Assembly (NCBI RefSeq): GCF_009711465.1
Contig: NZ_SMME01000870.1
Span: 21,284 to 85,283, forward strand
Direction of reading: 5' to 3'
From: Parendozoicomonas verongulae
Lineage (GTDB): Bacteria > Pseudomonadota > Gammaproteobacteria > Pseudomonadales > Endozoicomonadaceae
Length of the DNA stretch: 64,000 nucleotides
In this document: positions 1 through 9,199 of the stretch, one piece after another
Position numbering within the stretch: the first letter of the stretch is position 1
Layout: every line of letters starts with the position of its first letter
Position numbers and translations under genes: made by a program
Notes under the pieces: model-generated
Told to the model about the DNA's origin: nothing
Database searches by the model: none
Seen by the model: only the letters and a program-made list of their open reading frames with translations

Positions 1-39
1 ACAGATCAAAAAGCTAGAAGACATAAACGTACAACATGA
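1..39 (+). CDS. 3' end of an upstream gene (partial)
   Basis: The first reading frame is open from base 1 to a TGA at 37-39, which overlaps the ATG of the next gene as ATGA. That overlap is typical of a translationally coupled operon. In Pseudomonas the gene before algR is the sensor algZ/fimS, so this could be the tail of such a sensor, but only twelve basic C-terminal residues are visible and they prove nothing about identity. Confidence 0.4.
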   Translation, partial: TDQKARRHKRTT

Positions 40-800
40 CCATAAACAACAATATAAAGGTACTGGTCTGCGACGATGAACCTCTCGCCCGAGAACGCAT
101 GCGCATAATGCTGGACCGCATTACGGGTGTTGAAGCAGTAAAAGAAGAAGCAGGGGACGGTCAACACGCTTTGCAGTTGATTGAAAAACACACACCAGAT
201 ATTGTCCTTCTGGACATTCGTATGCCGGGGATGGATGGCCTTGCCTGTGCACAACATATCGCCAGGATGGACACACCACCCGCTGTGATCTTCTGCACAG
301 CCTACAATGATCACGCTCTTGATGCTTTTAAGGCGCAAGCCGTGGATTACCTGTTAAAGCCCGTTCGTCAGGCTCAGTTAGAAGACACTCTACAGCGTGC
401 CCAACGCCTGACCCGCTCACAGCTCTCCGCACTTAATGCCAAACAGGGTGAAGGTGCCCAGCAATCTCCCGACAGTCATATCTCAGCCCGCACTCACAAA
501 GGTATTGAGCTGATTCCAGTTGACGACATCACCCTGTTTCATGCGGACCACAAATATGTCACCGTGCACTACAGCAGGGGGGAAGTATTGATTGATGAAT
601 CTCTCAAGAGCCTTCAGAGCAGGCTGGGGGAAAGCTTTGTACGCATCCACAGAAACGCCCTTGTCGCTCATGACGCCATCGAAAATTTTATGCGTAACGA
701 GCAAGGCTTTTATGAAATACATATTCGTGGAAAGGAACATCCTATGGTTGTCAGCAGGCGCCATGTTGCCTCTGTCCGGCGCCTGCTATCAAACAGATAA
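36..800 (+). CDS. algR: LytTR-family response regulator, AlgR-like
   Basis: This is a 254-residue two-domain response regulator. The receiver domain (about 8-125) has the acidic pair D13/D14, the phosphoacceptor D60 in VLLD, T88 and K108 in the LLKP motif. A linker leads to a C-terminal LytTR DNA-binding domain (about 150-254), with the typical RIHRNALV stretch and a C-terminal SRRH segment. AlgR regulates alginate, type IV pili and virulence genes in Pseudomonas; which genes it controls here is unknown. Its start overlaps the upstream stop as ATGA, so it is probably coupled to a sensor gene lying outside the window. In Pseudomonas algR is followed directly by hemC; here hemC lies 10 kb downstream. 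The symbol is assigned from domain order and the hem neighbourhood and is likely but not certain. Confidence 0.85.
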   Translation: MTINNNIKVLVCDDEPLARERMRIMLDRITGVEAVKEEAGDGQHALQLIEKHTPDIVLLDIRMPGMDGLACAQHIARMDTPPAVIFCTAYNDHALDAFKAQAVDYLLKPVRQAQLEDTLQRAQRLTRSQLSALNAKQGEGAQQSPDSHISARTHKGIELIPVDDITLFHADHKYVTVHYSRGEVLIDESLKSLQSRLGESFVRIHRNALVAHDAIENFMRNEQGFYEIHIRGKEHPMVVSRRHVASVRRLLSNR

Positions 801-816
801 GAACCTCGGGTTAGCT

Positions 817-2850
817 TTATTTACCTCCCTCTAAACTCACCTGTCTCAAAAATATTGCCTGATCCTTAACAGAAAGCTCCTCTTTGAGACTGCTAGAATG
901 TTTCCGAATCATATCTGCAAGTTGATTCTTTACCGGCACCCTTTTCAGCTTAAACAGGGGGGTTCTGGGCAAAACCACACCCGGCTTAAGCACATGAATT
1001 AATTCTTCCACAGGCAACTCATGAGCTTCAAGACCTCTCGATTCTCGTAGAGCTTTGAGAACCTGTTCTGGCGACACCTCGTGTCCAGGGTGAGGGTTAA
1101 CAATCAAGGCTACCCTTTCATCCGCAGTTGCTGTATCAGTGTACTTTTGTATTCCGATAGACATGGACTCCTGAACCCCTGCCACGGTATTCGCGATAGT
1201 TTCAATACTCTCAGGGTTTACGTTTTGACCACCAACAATAATAATTTCCTTTGAACGACCAGTTAACTTAAGGTGGCCCTCTTTCAGAACGCCTTTATCT
1301 CCAGTTTTTATCCAGCGCCGTCCGTGCTTGTCAACGATGAATGTTTTGGCTGTCTCATCAGGGCAGTCATAGTACCCGGAGCAAACATTATCACCAGAAA
1401 CCAACACATCCCCTTCGTCGTCCACCGCATACATTTCAAGATCAATACCAGCACTTATATCTGCATCATCAGGAATATTGGCAATTACAAGGTCGACATA
1501 AGGCAAAGGTACCAGTCCCGCCCCTGGCTCTAGTTCCAAAGCTATAGCAACAGTGGTTTCAGACATACCATACCCCTCGGTAATGTTGGTGCCGAAAACA
1601 CGTTGCACCGCGGTTCGCGTCGTGCTTCTTGTAGCTGAGGCTCCAGAGATAACCAGAGTTGGCTTTTTATTTTCAAATACTTTTGTGAGGCTTTCCGACA
1701 TCCCCGTCGCTAATCTATGCAATAGTTTATCAACCCCAAACACCATGTCAGGCTGACTATTTGACAAGGTTGACATGAGCTCTTTGGCATTACGAGGGTC
1801 TGCTACGAGATGCAAAGTTCCTTTCACTGTAGGTGTAACACCGAGCGCCACCAATAAACCAAATGAGTGAGTCATCGGCAGAGGCATCCACATAGAAGGG
1901 TTTTCTGGTGCGTCCCTCATATAGTGCTGCAATATATCCACAACCTGCGCATGGTTTGAAAACAGGTTTTTATAGCTGATGGGTATAGCTTTAGGTGTCC
2001 CGGTTGTGCCACTGGTAAACTGCAATATAGCTGTATCATCAGGCTTTTTTTGAAAGTATCTCAGCTCTCCACTCTCTCCAATGTTTATAGCCTGTGATAA
2101 AGAGATGCTCCCCCTTGGAGGGGTTTGGGTCTTGCCCTGCAACGATGCCCCTGTCGTCACCGCCAGTCGCTTAAGTCCCCCCACAATACCTCTCCCTTTA
2201 TCAGCATCCATAACTCCAGACATCACGAGTGGTATACTGGAGAAATCACTTTCTCCTCCCCTTTCGGTTTCCAGCCTGTTAGCCACATCGATTCCAGCAT
2301 CCACTACTTTAGAGTGTGTTTTCATGCCAATCAGCATGGATGCTCCCGATGCCTGCAATTGCTGCCCGAGTTTAACTGTCAGCATCTCATGATCGCCAGC
2401 TGTCAGAACAATCACAGGCACCAAACCTGCCCTGAAAACTCCCAGCAGAGTAACCAGTAGTTCCGGTGAAGAAGGCATCATCACTGCCACGCGAGCATTA
2501 TCTGGAAATTTCTGCCTTTGTAGAAAAACAGCCAGGGCTTTACTCTGTCGATCTAATTGATTAACCGTGAGCTTCTTTTGCAAACCTGTCACAGCTATAC
2601 GAGTAGCTGCATCTGAAGTAGCGAAATAATCTCCCCATAATGCCTCAATATCGATAGAGGGCGGGCTCAATTCCGGGTTAGTGGTCAGCTTTTTCTGAAT
2701 ATTGTCTGGGTAGTGCTTAAACCATGGCTTATCAGCCCAGTTGACGGCTTGTACGCTTGAGCAAAAAAACAATAACGCAAGGGAAAAGCATAACCTCCTG
2801 TTGACTACAGTTACGTAAGTCCAAAACTCATTGCGATCATCTGATTTCAT
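817..2850 (-). CDS. FadD-like acyl-AMP ligase with signal-peptide-like N-terminus
   Basis: This is an ANL-superfamily adenylate-forming enzyme, probably a fatty acyl-CoA/acyl-AMP ligase. The ATP-binding loop TSGTTGTPK (about residue 278), the YGMSET motif, WIKTGD and GRSKEIIIVGG are all present. The C-terminal lysine region reads PRTPLFKLKR, so the usual Gly before the catalytic Lys is Phe. The FadD-like start (KPWFKHYPDNIQ) is preceded by a basic then hydrophobic stretch ending in SSVQA, which looks like a signal peptidase I site. The frame stays open to 2946, but that start sits in the loop of the spoVR terminator, so ATG 2850 (677 aa) or ATG 2874 is preferred. An AGGAGG near 2790 stands only 2 nt before an out-of-frame ATG. 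It is convergent with algR, 16 bp away. Substrate and location are not known. Confidence 0.75.
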   Translation of the reverse strand: MKSDDRNEFWTYVTVVNRRLCFSLALLFFCSSVQAVNWADKPWFKHYPDNIQKKLTTNPELSPPSIDIEALWGDYFATSDAATRIAVTGLQKKLTVNQLDRQSKALAVFLQRQKFPDNARVAVMMPSSPELLVTLLGVFRAGLVPVIVLTAGDHEMLTVKLGQQLQASGASMLIGMKTHSKVVDAGIDVANRLETERGGESDFSSIPLVMSGVMDADKGRGIVGGLKRLAVTTGASLQGKTQTPPRGSISLSQAINIGESGELRYFQKKPDDTAILQFTSGTTGTPKAIPISYKNLFSNHAQVVDILQHYMRDAPENPSMWMPLPMTHSFGLLVALGVTPTVKGTLHLVADPRNAKELMSTLSNSQPDMVFGVDKLLHRLATGMSESLTKVFENKKPTLVISGASATRSTTRTAVQRVFGTNITEGYGMSETTVAIALELEPGAGLVPLPYVDLVIANIPDDADISAGIDLEMYAVDDEGDVLVSGDNVCSGYYDCPDETAKTFIVDKHGRRWIKTGDKGVLKEGHLKLTGRSKEIIIVGGQNVNPESIETIANTVAGVQESMSIGIQKYTDTATADERVALIVNPHPGHEVSPEQVLKALRESRGLEAHELPVEELIHVLKPGVVLPRTPLFKLKRVPVKNQLADMIRKHSSSLKEELSVKDQAIFLRQVSLEGGK

Positions 2851-2929
2851 GCGAGGAAAGCCTAAAGGAAACATACTTCTACCTGTTCTTACGCTATTAC
2901 CTGCTGGAAGAACTCCATTGTAGGCGAAT

Positions 2930-2956
2930 AAAAAAATGCTGGGCATAAAGCCCAGC
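2930..2956 (-). terminator. Rho-independent terminator after spoVR
   Basis: The stem GCTGGGC (2938-2944) pairs with GCCCAGC (2950-2956) around a five-base loop. Read on the minus strand it is followed by a run of seven T. It lies 28 bp beyond the spoVR stop and should end the prkA-yeaH-spoVR transcript. Confidence 0.85.
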
Positions 2957-2983
2957 TAGCACAAGAAAAAAGATTGCGGTTTT

Positions 2984-4510
2984 TTAAGCCGCCTCGCTAT
3001 CGCCTCCCTTGGCTGACGTTGAATAGGTTTCAAGAACCTGCTCGCCATCAACCGACTCCAGCCGCACATCAAAACCCCAAAGGCTTTGAATGTGGCCCAG
3101 AATTTCGTTGGTGCTGCCATTATCCAGAGGGCAGTTTTTATGACGGTAATGACGAAGCGTCATCGACCGATCGCCCTTGGCATCCACGCTGTATACCTGA
3201 ATATTAGGTTCCAGATTTCCCAGGTTGTACTGTGCAGCCAGATTCTGACGCAGCTGCCGGAAGCCTTCATCGTTGTGAATAGCCCCCACTTCCAGATAGT
3301 TATTTGCCTCTTCAGAGACAATCGTGAACAGACGCATATCCCGCATCACTTTCGGTGAGAGATACTGGAGGATAAAGCTCTCATCCTTAAAGTTACGCAT
3401 GGCATAGTCCAGCACTTCCCCCCAGTTCTGATTGCCTGCAAAGTCCGGGAACCAGCGTTTGTCTTCATCTGTGGGATCAAGGCAAATGCGCTTGATATCT
3501 GTGAAGATGTTGAAGCCCAGAGTGTAAGGGTTCAAACCACTGTAGCGGGGATCATCAAACTCCGGCTGGAACACGACATTGGTGTGAGACTGCAAAAACT
3601 CCAGCATGCTGCCGTCGGTAATAATTCCCCTGTCGTGCAATTCATGCATCAGGGTGTAGTGCCAGAAGGTCGCCCACCCTTCGTTCATCACTTTGGTTTG
3701 CTTTTGTGGATAGAAGTATTGCGCCATCTTCCGCACGATACGGATCAGTTCACGCTGCCAGGTGTCCAGCAATGGCGCGTGCTTCTCAATAAAGTAGAGA
3801 ATGTTCTCTTCCGGATCCGCCGGGAAGCGGGCTTCCACCTTCTCTTCCTTGCGGAACTTCTGGGGAATCGTGGTCCAGATATCATTCAGTGTGCGCTGAA
3901 TATACTCTTCCCGCTCCTTCTGACGATGCTTTTCTTCATCAGCAGACAGCGGCACCGGACGTTTATAGCGGTTCACTCCCTGACTTTGCAGAGAGTGCGC
4001 TGCATCCAGAATTTCCTCCACCGCATCAATGCCATATTTCTCTTCACACTGAGCGATGTAGTTTTTGGCGAACATCAGGTAGTCAATTATAGAATCCGCA
4101 TCCGTCCAGGCCCGGAACAGATAGTTCCCCTTGAAGAATGAGTTATGGCCATAGCAGGCGTGGGCAATTACCAGCGTCTGCATAGTCATGGAGTTCTCTT
4201 CCATCAGGTAGGAGATACAGGGGTTGGAGTTAATCACAATCTCGTAGGCCAGCCCCATCTGGCCTCGCTGATAGTTTCCCTGGTTGGCAAGAAACTGCTT
4301 ACCGAAAGACCAGTGGTTATACATCAACGGCATACCCACCGATGCATAAGCATCCAGCATCTGCTCGGAGCTGATTACTTCAATCTGGTTGGGGTAAGTA
4401 TCCAGACCAAACTCTTTGGCAATCCTGGCAATCTCATGATCGATAGATTCAATCAACCCGAAGTTCCACTCCGAGCCGGTAAACAGGGGGGCTTTTGCTG
4501 ACTTGGTCAT
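2984..4510 (-). CDS. ycgB: SpoVR family protein (YcgB)
   Basis: The 508-residue protein aligns by eye along its whole length with E. coli YcgB. Shared stretches include DTYPNQIEVI, SEQMLDAYASVGMP, AHACYGHNSFF, QKQTKVMNEGWATFWHY and SPKVMRDMR. The biochemical role of SpoVR/YcgB is not established; the family is named for a Bacillus cortex-formation gene and in enterobacteria belongs to the stationary-phase and stress response. It is the last gene of a minus-strand operon prkA-yeaH-spoVR and its ATG overlaps the yeaH stop as ATGA, so translation is probably coupled. This three-gene arrangement is widely conserved, which supports a common function with the PrkA kinase. Length and start match the family. 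Confidence 0.95.
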   Translation of the reverse strand: MTKSAKAPLFTGSEWNFGLIESIDHEIARIAKEFGLDTYPNQIEVISSEQMLDAYASVGMPLMYNHWSFGKQFLANQGNYQRGQMGLAYEIVINSNPCISYLMEENSMTMQTLVIAHACYGHNSFFKGNYLFRAWTDADSIIDYLMFAKNYIAQCEEKYGIDAVEEILDAAHSLQSQGVNRYKRPVPLSADEEKHRQKEREEYIQRTLNDIWTTIPQKFRKEEKVEARFPADPEENILYFIEKHAPLLDTWQRELIRIVRKMAQYFYPQKQTKVMNEGWATFWHYTLMHELHDRGIITDGSMLEFLQSHTNVVFQPEFDDPRYSGLNPYTLGFNIFTDIKRICLDPTDEDKRWFPDFAGNQNWGEVLDYAMRNFKDESFILQYLSPKVMRDMRLFTIVSEEANNYLEVGAIHNDEGFRQLRQNLAAQYNLGNLEPNIQVYSVDAKGDRSMTLRHYRHKNCPLDNGSTNEILGHIQSLWGFDVRLESVDGEQVLETYSTSAKGGDSEAA

Positions 4511-5796
4511 GCCATCGCCTCCTTCTTCTCAAACAGTTCACGGAACACCGGATAGATATCCGTCGGCCCCTTGATATGGGACATGGCAAAGTGGTCAGGG
4601 TGCGCCTGTTCCAGCTTCTTGTACTCGTGCCACAGGTTCTGATGATGACGGTCGGTAATCTCGACATAGGCGTAGTATGCCAGATTCTTCATCATATCTT
4701 CCGAGATAACCTTCGAGCACTTGGGCGAATCTGCCTCCCAGTTATCACCATCCGAAGCCTGGGCCACGTAGATGTTGTACTTCTTGGGATCGTACCGTTC
4801 GTCGATAATATCCCGTGCCAGCGTTAGGGCAGACGACACCACCGTTCCACCAGTTTCCCGCGCGTAGAAGAAATCGTGCTCATCGCACTCTTTTGCTTCG
4901 GCGTGGTGGCGGATAAATACCACTTCCACCTTCTCGTAGTTCCGCTGCAGGAACATATAGAGCAGGAAGAAGAAACGCTTGGCCATATCCTTTATGTCAC
5001 GGGTCATGGAGCCAGATACATCCATCACGCAGAACATCACTGCGCTACTGGACGGCAGTGGCACTTTAATCAGGTTGTTGAACTTGAGATCAAAGTCATC
5101 AATAAACGGCAGCCGTTTGATTTTCTCGTTCAGTTCCTTAATACGCAGTTTAATTTCTTCTGCCCGTGCCTCATTGGTATCGTCCGGGCTGACTTCCATC
5201 TCCCGCAGTTCACGCTTGAGGGCACGAATCTCTTTGCGATCCTTGCCAGACAAAGCAATCCGCCGTGCGTGTGCACCACGCAGGGAGCGAATCACATTCA
5301 AACGATCCGGCGCACCGGCACTGGTGAAACCACCACGGCGGAAAGCAAACTCGCTGCTTTCCTTTAGCTCTTTGCGCACCATGTTGGGCAGCTCAAGATC
5401 GTCAAACAGATACTCGAGAAACTCATCACGGTTAATCTGGAAGGCAAAATCGTCCAGGCCTTCACCACTGTCGGAGGCATCTCCTCCGCCACCGCCTTTG
5501 CCCTTTCCCTTACCGCCCTTGGGCTTGGGAAAACGGTCGCCTGTCACGAACTCTTTATTGCCCGGATGGGTCTGATCCCGATCACCACCTTCTCCGTGAT
5601 GGAAGAAGGGCTCGGACAAACTTTTCCGGGAAATAGTTATTTCTTCACCACTATCAGTGTCGGTGATACTTCTGCTGTTCACCGCGTCGTTTACAGCTTT
5701 CTGGATCTGCCGGCGATAACGGCGCATAAAACGCTCGCGATTCACCGTACTCTTCCCTTTACTGTTACGACGGCGGTCTATGATAATACTGCTCAT
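4507..5796 (-). CDS. yeaH: YeaH/DUF444 family protein, VWA-like
   Basis: This 429-residue DUF444 protein is the usual partner of PrkA. The N-terminus (IIIDRRRNSKGKSTVNRERF) matches the E. coli YeaH start. A Gly/Lys-rich linker lies near residues 95-108, and the C-terminal half has a von Willebrand A-like core with the MIDAS-type DVSGSM motif. The frame is open from a GTG at 5802, but ATG 5796 stands 5 nt after a GGAGG ribosome-binding site and is chosen. The gene ends in an ATGA overlap with spoVR and starts about 85 bp after the prkA stop. The family is linked to nutrient and stress signalling with the YeaG kinase; the molecular role of DUF444 is not settled. Confidence 0.95.
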   Translation of the reverse strand: MSSIIIDRRRNSKGKSTVNRERFMRRYRRQIQKAVNDAVNSRSITDTDSGEEITISRKSLSEPFFHHGEGGDRDQTHPGNKEFVTGDRFPKPKGGKGKGKGGGGGDASDSGEGLDDFAFQINRDEFLEYLFDDLELPNMVRKELKESSEFAFRRGGFTSAGAPDRLNVIRSLRGAHARRIALSGKDRKEIRALKRELREMEVSPDDTNEARAEEIKLRIKELNEKIKRLPFIDDFDLKFNNLIKVPLPSSSAVMFCVMDVSGSMTRDIKDMAKRFFFLLYMFLQRNYEKVEVVFIRHHAEAKECDEHDFFYARETGGTVVSSALTLARDIIDERYDPKKYNIYVAQASDGDNWEADSPKCSKVISEDMMKNLAYYAYVEITDRHHQNLWHEYKKLEQAHPDHFAMSHIKGPTDIYPVFRELFEKKEAMA

Positions 5797-5880
5797 AAAC
5801 ACCTCCAGCTTTGTGTCAGGAAAGACTGGGGCGACTCCCTAAGGAGCCCCCCGTCGTGTTATACACATGACTGTCTGACG

Positions 5881-7803
5881 TTACTGAGACTTGCGAACCC
5901 GGATATACCATTCGCACAGCAGGCGTACCTGCTTCTCGGTGTAGCCATGCTTCATCATCCGTTCCACAAAATCGTGGTGCTTCTTCCGCTCATCCTGGCT
6001 GGACTTGGTGTTAAAGCTGATCACCGGCAGCAGATCTTCAGTATTGGAGAACATCTTCTTCTCAATCACTGAGCGCATCTTCTCGTAGCTCAACCAGCTT
6101 GGGTTCTTACCTTCATGATTGGCGCGAGCCCGCAACACAAAGTTCACTACTTCGTTACGGAAGTCCTTCGGATTGGCGATACCCGCAGGCTTCTCGATCT
6201 TCTCCAGCTCATCGCTCAATGTTGCTCGGTCGAGGATGTGGCCGGTGTCAGGGTCACGGAACTCCTGATCCTGAATCCAGAAATCAGCGTAAGTGATGTA
6301 GCGGTCAAAGATATTCTGGCCGTACTCAGAGTAGGACTCCAGATAAGCAGTCTGAATCTCTTTGCCCAGGAACTCCACATACTTGGGCGCCAGGTATTCC
6401 TTGATGAAACGCATATAGCGATCATGGGTTTCCTGTGGGAACTGCTGCTGCTCAATCTCACGCTCCAGCACATACAGCAGATGAACCGGGTTGGCTGCCA
6501 CTTCTGATGAGTCGAAGTTAAAGACCTTGGACAGAGTCTTGAACGCGAAACGAGTGGAGAGACCTTCCATGCCTTCATCAACACCGGCCGCATCCTTGTA
6601 CTCTTGCAGAGACTTGGCGTGTGGATCGGTATCTTTCAGATTTTCACCGTCGTATATTCGCATTTTGGAGTAGGCGTTGGAGTTATCAGGCTCCTTGATA
6701 CGGGACAACGTGGTGAACTGAGCCAGCATCTTCAAAGTGTCAGGTGCACAGGGCGACTGCTTCAAGGAGCTGTGCTCAAGGAGCTTCTCATAAATATGAA
6801 TCTCTTCACTGACACGGGTGCAGTAAGGCACCTTGACGATATTCACTCGGTCGATGAAGGCTTCGTTAGTCTTGTTGTTGCGGAATGTCTGCCACTCGGA
6901 TTCGTTGGAGTGCGCCAGCAACACACCTTCAAACGGAATCGCGCCGAGGCCTTCGGTACTGTTGTAGTTACCTTCCTGAGTGGCAGTCAGTAACGGGTGG
7001 AGTACCTTGATGGGCGCCTTGAACATTTCGACGAATTCCATGACACCCTGATTGGCACGACACAGGGCTCCGGAGAAGCTGTAAGCGTCTGGATCGTCCT
7101 GAGAAAATTCTTCCAGCTGACGGATATCAACCTTACCAACGAGACTTGAGATGTCCTGATTGTTTTCATCGCCGGGCTCCGTTTTGGCTACTGCAACCTG
7201 GTTGAGAATGCTCGGGTATAGCTTCACAACGCGGAACTTGGATATGTCGCCGCCGTACTCATGGAGGCGCTTCACTGCCCAAGGTGACATGATGTGACGC
7301 AGGTATCTGCGAGGGATACCGTACTCTTCACTCAAAATGGCGCCGTCTTCCGCGTCATCAAACAGCCCCAGTGGTGATTCAAACACCGGCGAGCCCTTGA
7401 TGGCATAGAACGGCACCTTCTGGATCAACGCTTTGAGGCGCTCTGCCAGAGAGGATTTACCACCACCCACAGGGCCCAGGAGATAAAGAATCTGCTTCTT
7501 CTCTTCCAAACCTTGAGATGCATGGCGGAAATAGGAAACGATCTGATCTATGGCTTCTTCCATACCATAGAACTCGTTAAAGGTTGGGTAACGCTTGATG
7601 ATTTTGTTGGAAAAGATACGGCTCAGGCGCGGATCTCTGGAGGTATCCACCATTTCTGCTTCGCCGATGGCCATGAGCATCCGCTCAGCGGCATTGGCAT
7701 AGGTACCTGAATCCTGCTTACACAGGTCCAGATACTCCTGCAGGCTCATTTCTTCCTGTTGTGTAGAGTCGAAACGGCTCTGATAGTGCTGAAACAAGGA
7801 CAT
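5881..7803 (-). CDS. prkA: PrkA serine protein kinase (YeaG)
   Basis: This 640-residue protein is nearly colinear with E. coli YeaG. It has an N-terminal AAA+ domain with Walker A GPVGGGKS at 110-117 and a C-terminal PrkA kinase-like region ending in VRLLCEWYIRVRKS. Long shared blocks include GIPRRYL, TEPGDENNQDIS, ANQGVMEFVEMFKAPIKVLHPLL and GVDEGM. PrkA/YeaG acts in starvation and stationary-phase adaptation; some homologues have been reported to act as AAA+ proteases, so kinase activity should not be taken for granted. It is the first gene of the prkA-yeaH-spoVR operon. A GGGTGG lies just upstream of the ATG. I see no clear sigma-54 site in its upstream region. Confidence 0.96.
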   Translation of the reverse strand: MSLFQHYQSRFDSTQQEEMSLQEYLDLCKQDSGTYANAAERMLMAIGEAEMVDTSRDPRLSRIFSNKIIKRYPTFNEFYGMEEAIDQIVSYFRHASQGLEEKKQILYLLGPVGGGKSSLAERLKALIQKVPFYAIKGSPVFESPLGLFDDAEDGAILSEEYGIPRRYLRHIMSPWAVKRLHEYGGDISKFRVVKLYPSILNQVAVAKTEPGDENNQDISSLVGKVDIRQLEEFSQDDPDAYSFSGALCRANQGVMEFVEMFKAPIKVLHPLLTATQEGNYNSTEGLGAIPFEGVLLAHSNESEWQTFRNNKTNEAFIDRVNIVKVPYCTRVSEEIHIYEKLLEHSSLKQSPCAPDTLKMLAQFTTLSRIKEPDNSNAYSKMRIYDGENLKDTDPHAKSLQEYKDAAGVDEGMEGLSTRFAFKTLSKVFNFDSSEVAANPVHLLYVLEREIEQQQFPQETHDRYMRFIKEYLAPKYVEFLGKEIQTAYLESYSEYGQNIFDRYITYADFWIQDQEFRDPDTGHILDRATLSDELEKIEKPAGIANPKDFRNEVVNFVLRARANHEGKNPSWLSYEKMRSVIEKKMFSNTEDLLPVISFNTKSSQDERKKHHDFVERMMKHGYTEKQVRLLCEWYIRVRKSQ

Positions 7804-8113
7804 AAACCACCCGTCTTATCGTTATTCATGTTACGGATCTGCCAGGGCCTTCCACTCAGGCCACTTTGCTTCCCTGTTTGCGCTCCTTTTCGAGTCTTTC
7901 TTATAACTGGCAGCCTTCTTCTTGTGCTATTGGATCATGCCCATTACTGTTCCTGATGAACATGGCAGGATATAGGTATTTTTAACTATAAAGCAAAGCT
8001 ATTTTTACTTAACTCGTGCACCCATCCTACCCATAACCACTAGAATTAAAAAGACTGTTTTGGTCAGGTATTTTATGTAATATTGGATCTGTTACCTCTT
8101 CGGTAAAATAATA
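7804..8113. promoter_or_regulatory. Intergenic region between divergent prkA and HAD phosphatase
   Basis: This 310-bp gap must hold the promoters of the leftward prkA operon and of the rightward HAD gene. The part near 7970-8110 is AT-rich. I could not pick out a convincing sigma-70 or -24/-12 promoter by eye, and no small gene is convincing here. Confidence 0.4.
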
Positions 8114-8935
8114 ATGAAAGATATCAGACTGCTTGTTTTTACCGATCTTGACGGCACTCTTCTGGATCATGAAAGCTACAGCACCGAGCCCGCCGCAGAG
8201 GCCCTTGCCCTTCTCAAAGCTCTTCATATTCCCCTGATATTCAACACTAGTAAAACCCGTACAGAAACGGTTTTCCTGCGGAATCAACTCAATAATAACG
8301 ACCCGTTCGCCACAGAAAACGGCAGCTGTCTTTCTATTCCAGATAACTACTTTTCTGGCGAAGCTGAAAAAGGCTATCGCACAACAATGTTTGGCAGCCT
8401 GTATTCCCAGACTATCCAAATACTTGCAAATATTCGCTCTGAATATGGTCTATCCTTCACAGGCTTTCACGATATGACACTGAGAGAAATATCAGCCTGC
8501 ACAGGGCTGGATCTCGAAGAGGCTAAACGCGCCCGGGACAGAGACTGCAGTGAACCACTGATCTGGAGCGATACTGAAGAAAACCTGTCGCTATTCAAAC
8601 GCCTGCTGGATGCCAGAAACCTGCACCTTACACGGGGTGGACGCTTTCATTATGTGTCAAGCGAGGGTAATAAAGGGTTAATAGTGCAGTGGCTGAAGGA
8701 TCATTTTCAGGCGGAATATCCTGACAGCAAATTCATGACTATCGGGTTAGGTGATGGCAGTAACGATCTCCCGATGCTGGAGGCTGTGGATAACCCCGTG
8801 CTGGTCATATCAGACCATGGTCATGCACCAAAATGCAACCACATCAAAAACCTGATCACCACGGATGCACCTGGCCCGGTCGGGTGGAATCAAACGATTC
8901 TCAAATTGGTGCACGAGCTACTCTATGAGTCATAG
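8114..8935 (+). CDS. HAD-IIB phosphatase, mannosyl-3-phosphoglycerate phosphatase type
   Basis: This 273-residue HAD hydrolase has motif I TDLDGTLLD (nucleophile D11, acid/base D13), motif II around FNTSKTR, and motif III GLGDGSNDLPML. Cof-type HADs and mannosyl-3-phosphoglycerate phosphatases (YedP/MpgP) share this architecture, and ATENGSCLSIP is characteristic of the MPGP subgroup. MPGP makes the compatible solute mannosylglycerate from its phosphorylated precursor. No synthase gene for the precursor is in the window, so the substrate is inferred from family resemblance only; sucrose or glucosyl-3-phosphoglycerate phosphatase are alternatives. It stands alone, divergent from prkA. Confidence 0.8.
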   Translation: MKDIRLLVFTDLDGTLLDHESYSTEPAAEALALLKALHIPLIFNTSKTRTETVFLRNQLNNNDPFATENGSCLSIPDNYFSGEAEKGYRTTMFGSLYSQTIQILANIRSEYGLSFTGFHDMTLREISACTGLDLEEAKRARDRDCSEPLIWSDTEENLSLFKRLLDARNLHLTRGGRFHYVSSEGNKGLIVQWLKDHFQAEYPDSKFMTIGLGDGSNDLPMLEAVDNPVLVISDHGHAPKCNHIKNLITTDAPGPVGWNQTILKLVHELLYES

Positions 8936-9028
8936 CATTCTTACAACCGGCGTGCAGTTCAATCAGAAAACCTTCCACACCATAAAAGACACTTACTACC
9001 GCCAGGCTTTGGGCTTCATTAAACCTTA

Positions 9029-9068
9029 TTAGGTACCCGGATCATTGCTTTCACATAATGATGGCAAG
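9029..9068 (+). repeat. Copy of a dispersed intergenic repeat (TAAGTACCC family)
   Basis: The stretch reads TTAGGTACCCGGATCATTGC and then CTTTCACATAATGATGGCAA. It closely resembles the intergenic stretches at 32904 and 45798 in this window, and the last of these also shares the bases after CTTTC. It lies in the 264-bp gap between the HAD gene and the next gene. Confidence 0.6.
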
Positions 9069-9094
9069 TGAATCCTCACAATGAAGAGCAGGCG

Positions 9095-9126
9095 GTAAAA
9101 CTGGACGGCTGTAAAACTGGACAGCT
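9095..9126 (+). repeat. Tandem pair of 16-bp repeats
   Basis: GTAAAACTGGACGGCT (9095-9110) is followed directly by GTAAAACTGGACAGCT (9111-9126), with one mismatch. The pair lies about 70 bp upstream of the next gene and could be a binding site or a slippage duplication. Confidence 0.6.
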
Positions 9127-9199
9127 AAAAGCAATATAATCTCGCTAAACGACATCCATGGTCTATACATAAATGGCAGCCCCTCAAGAGTGATGACCA

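Noticed and set aside
2851..2946. N-terminal extension of the FadD-like protein to 2946
   Set aside because: The start codon would lie in the loop of the spoVR terminator and the first residues resemble no family.
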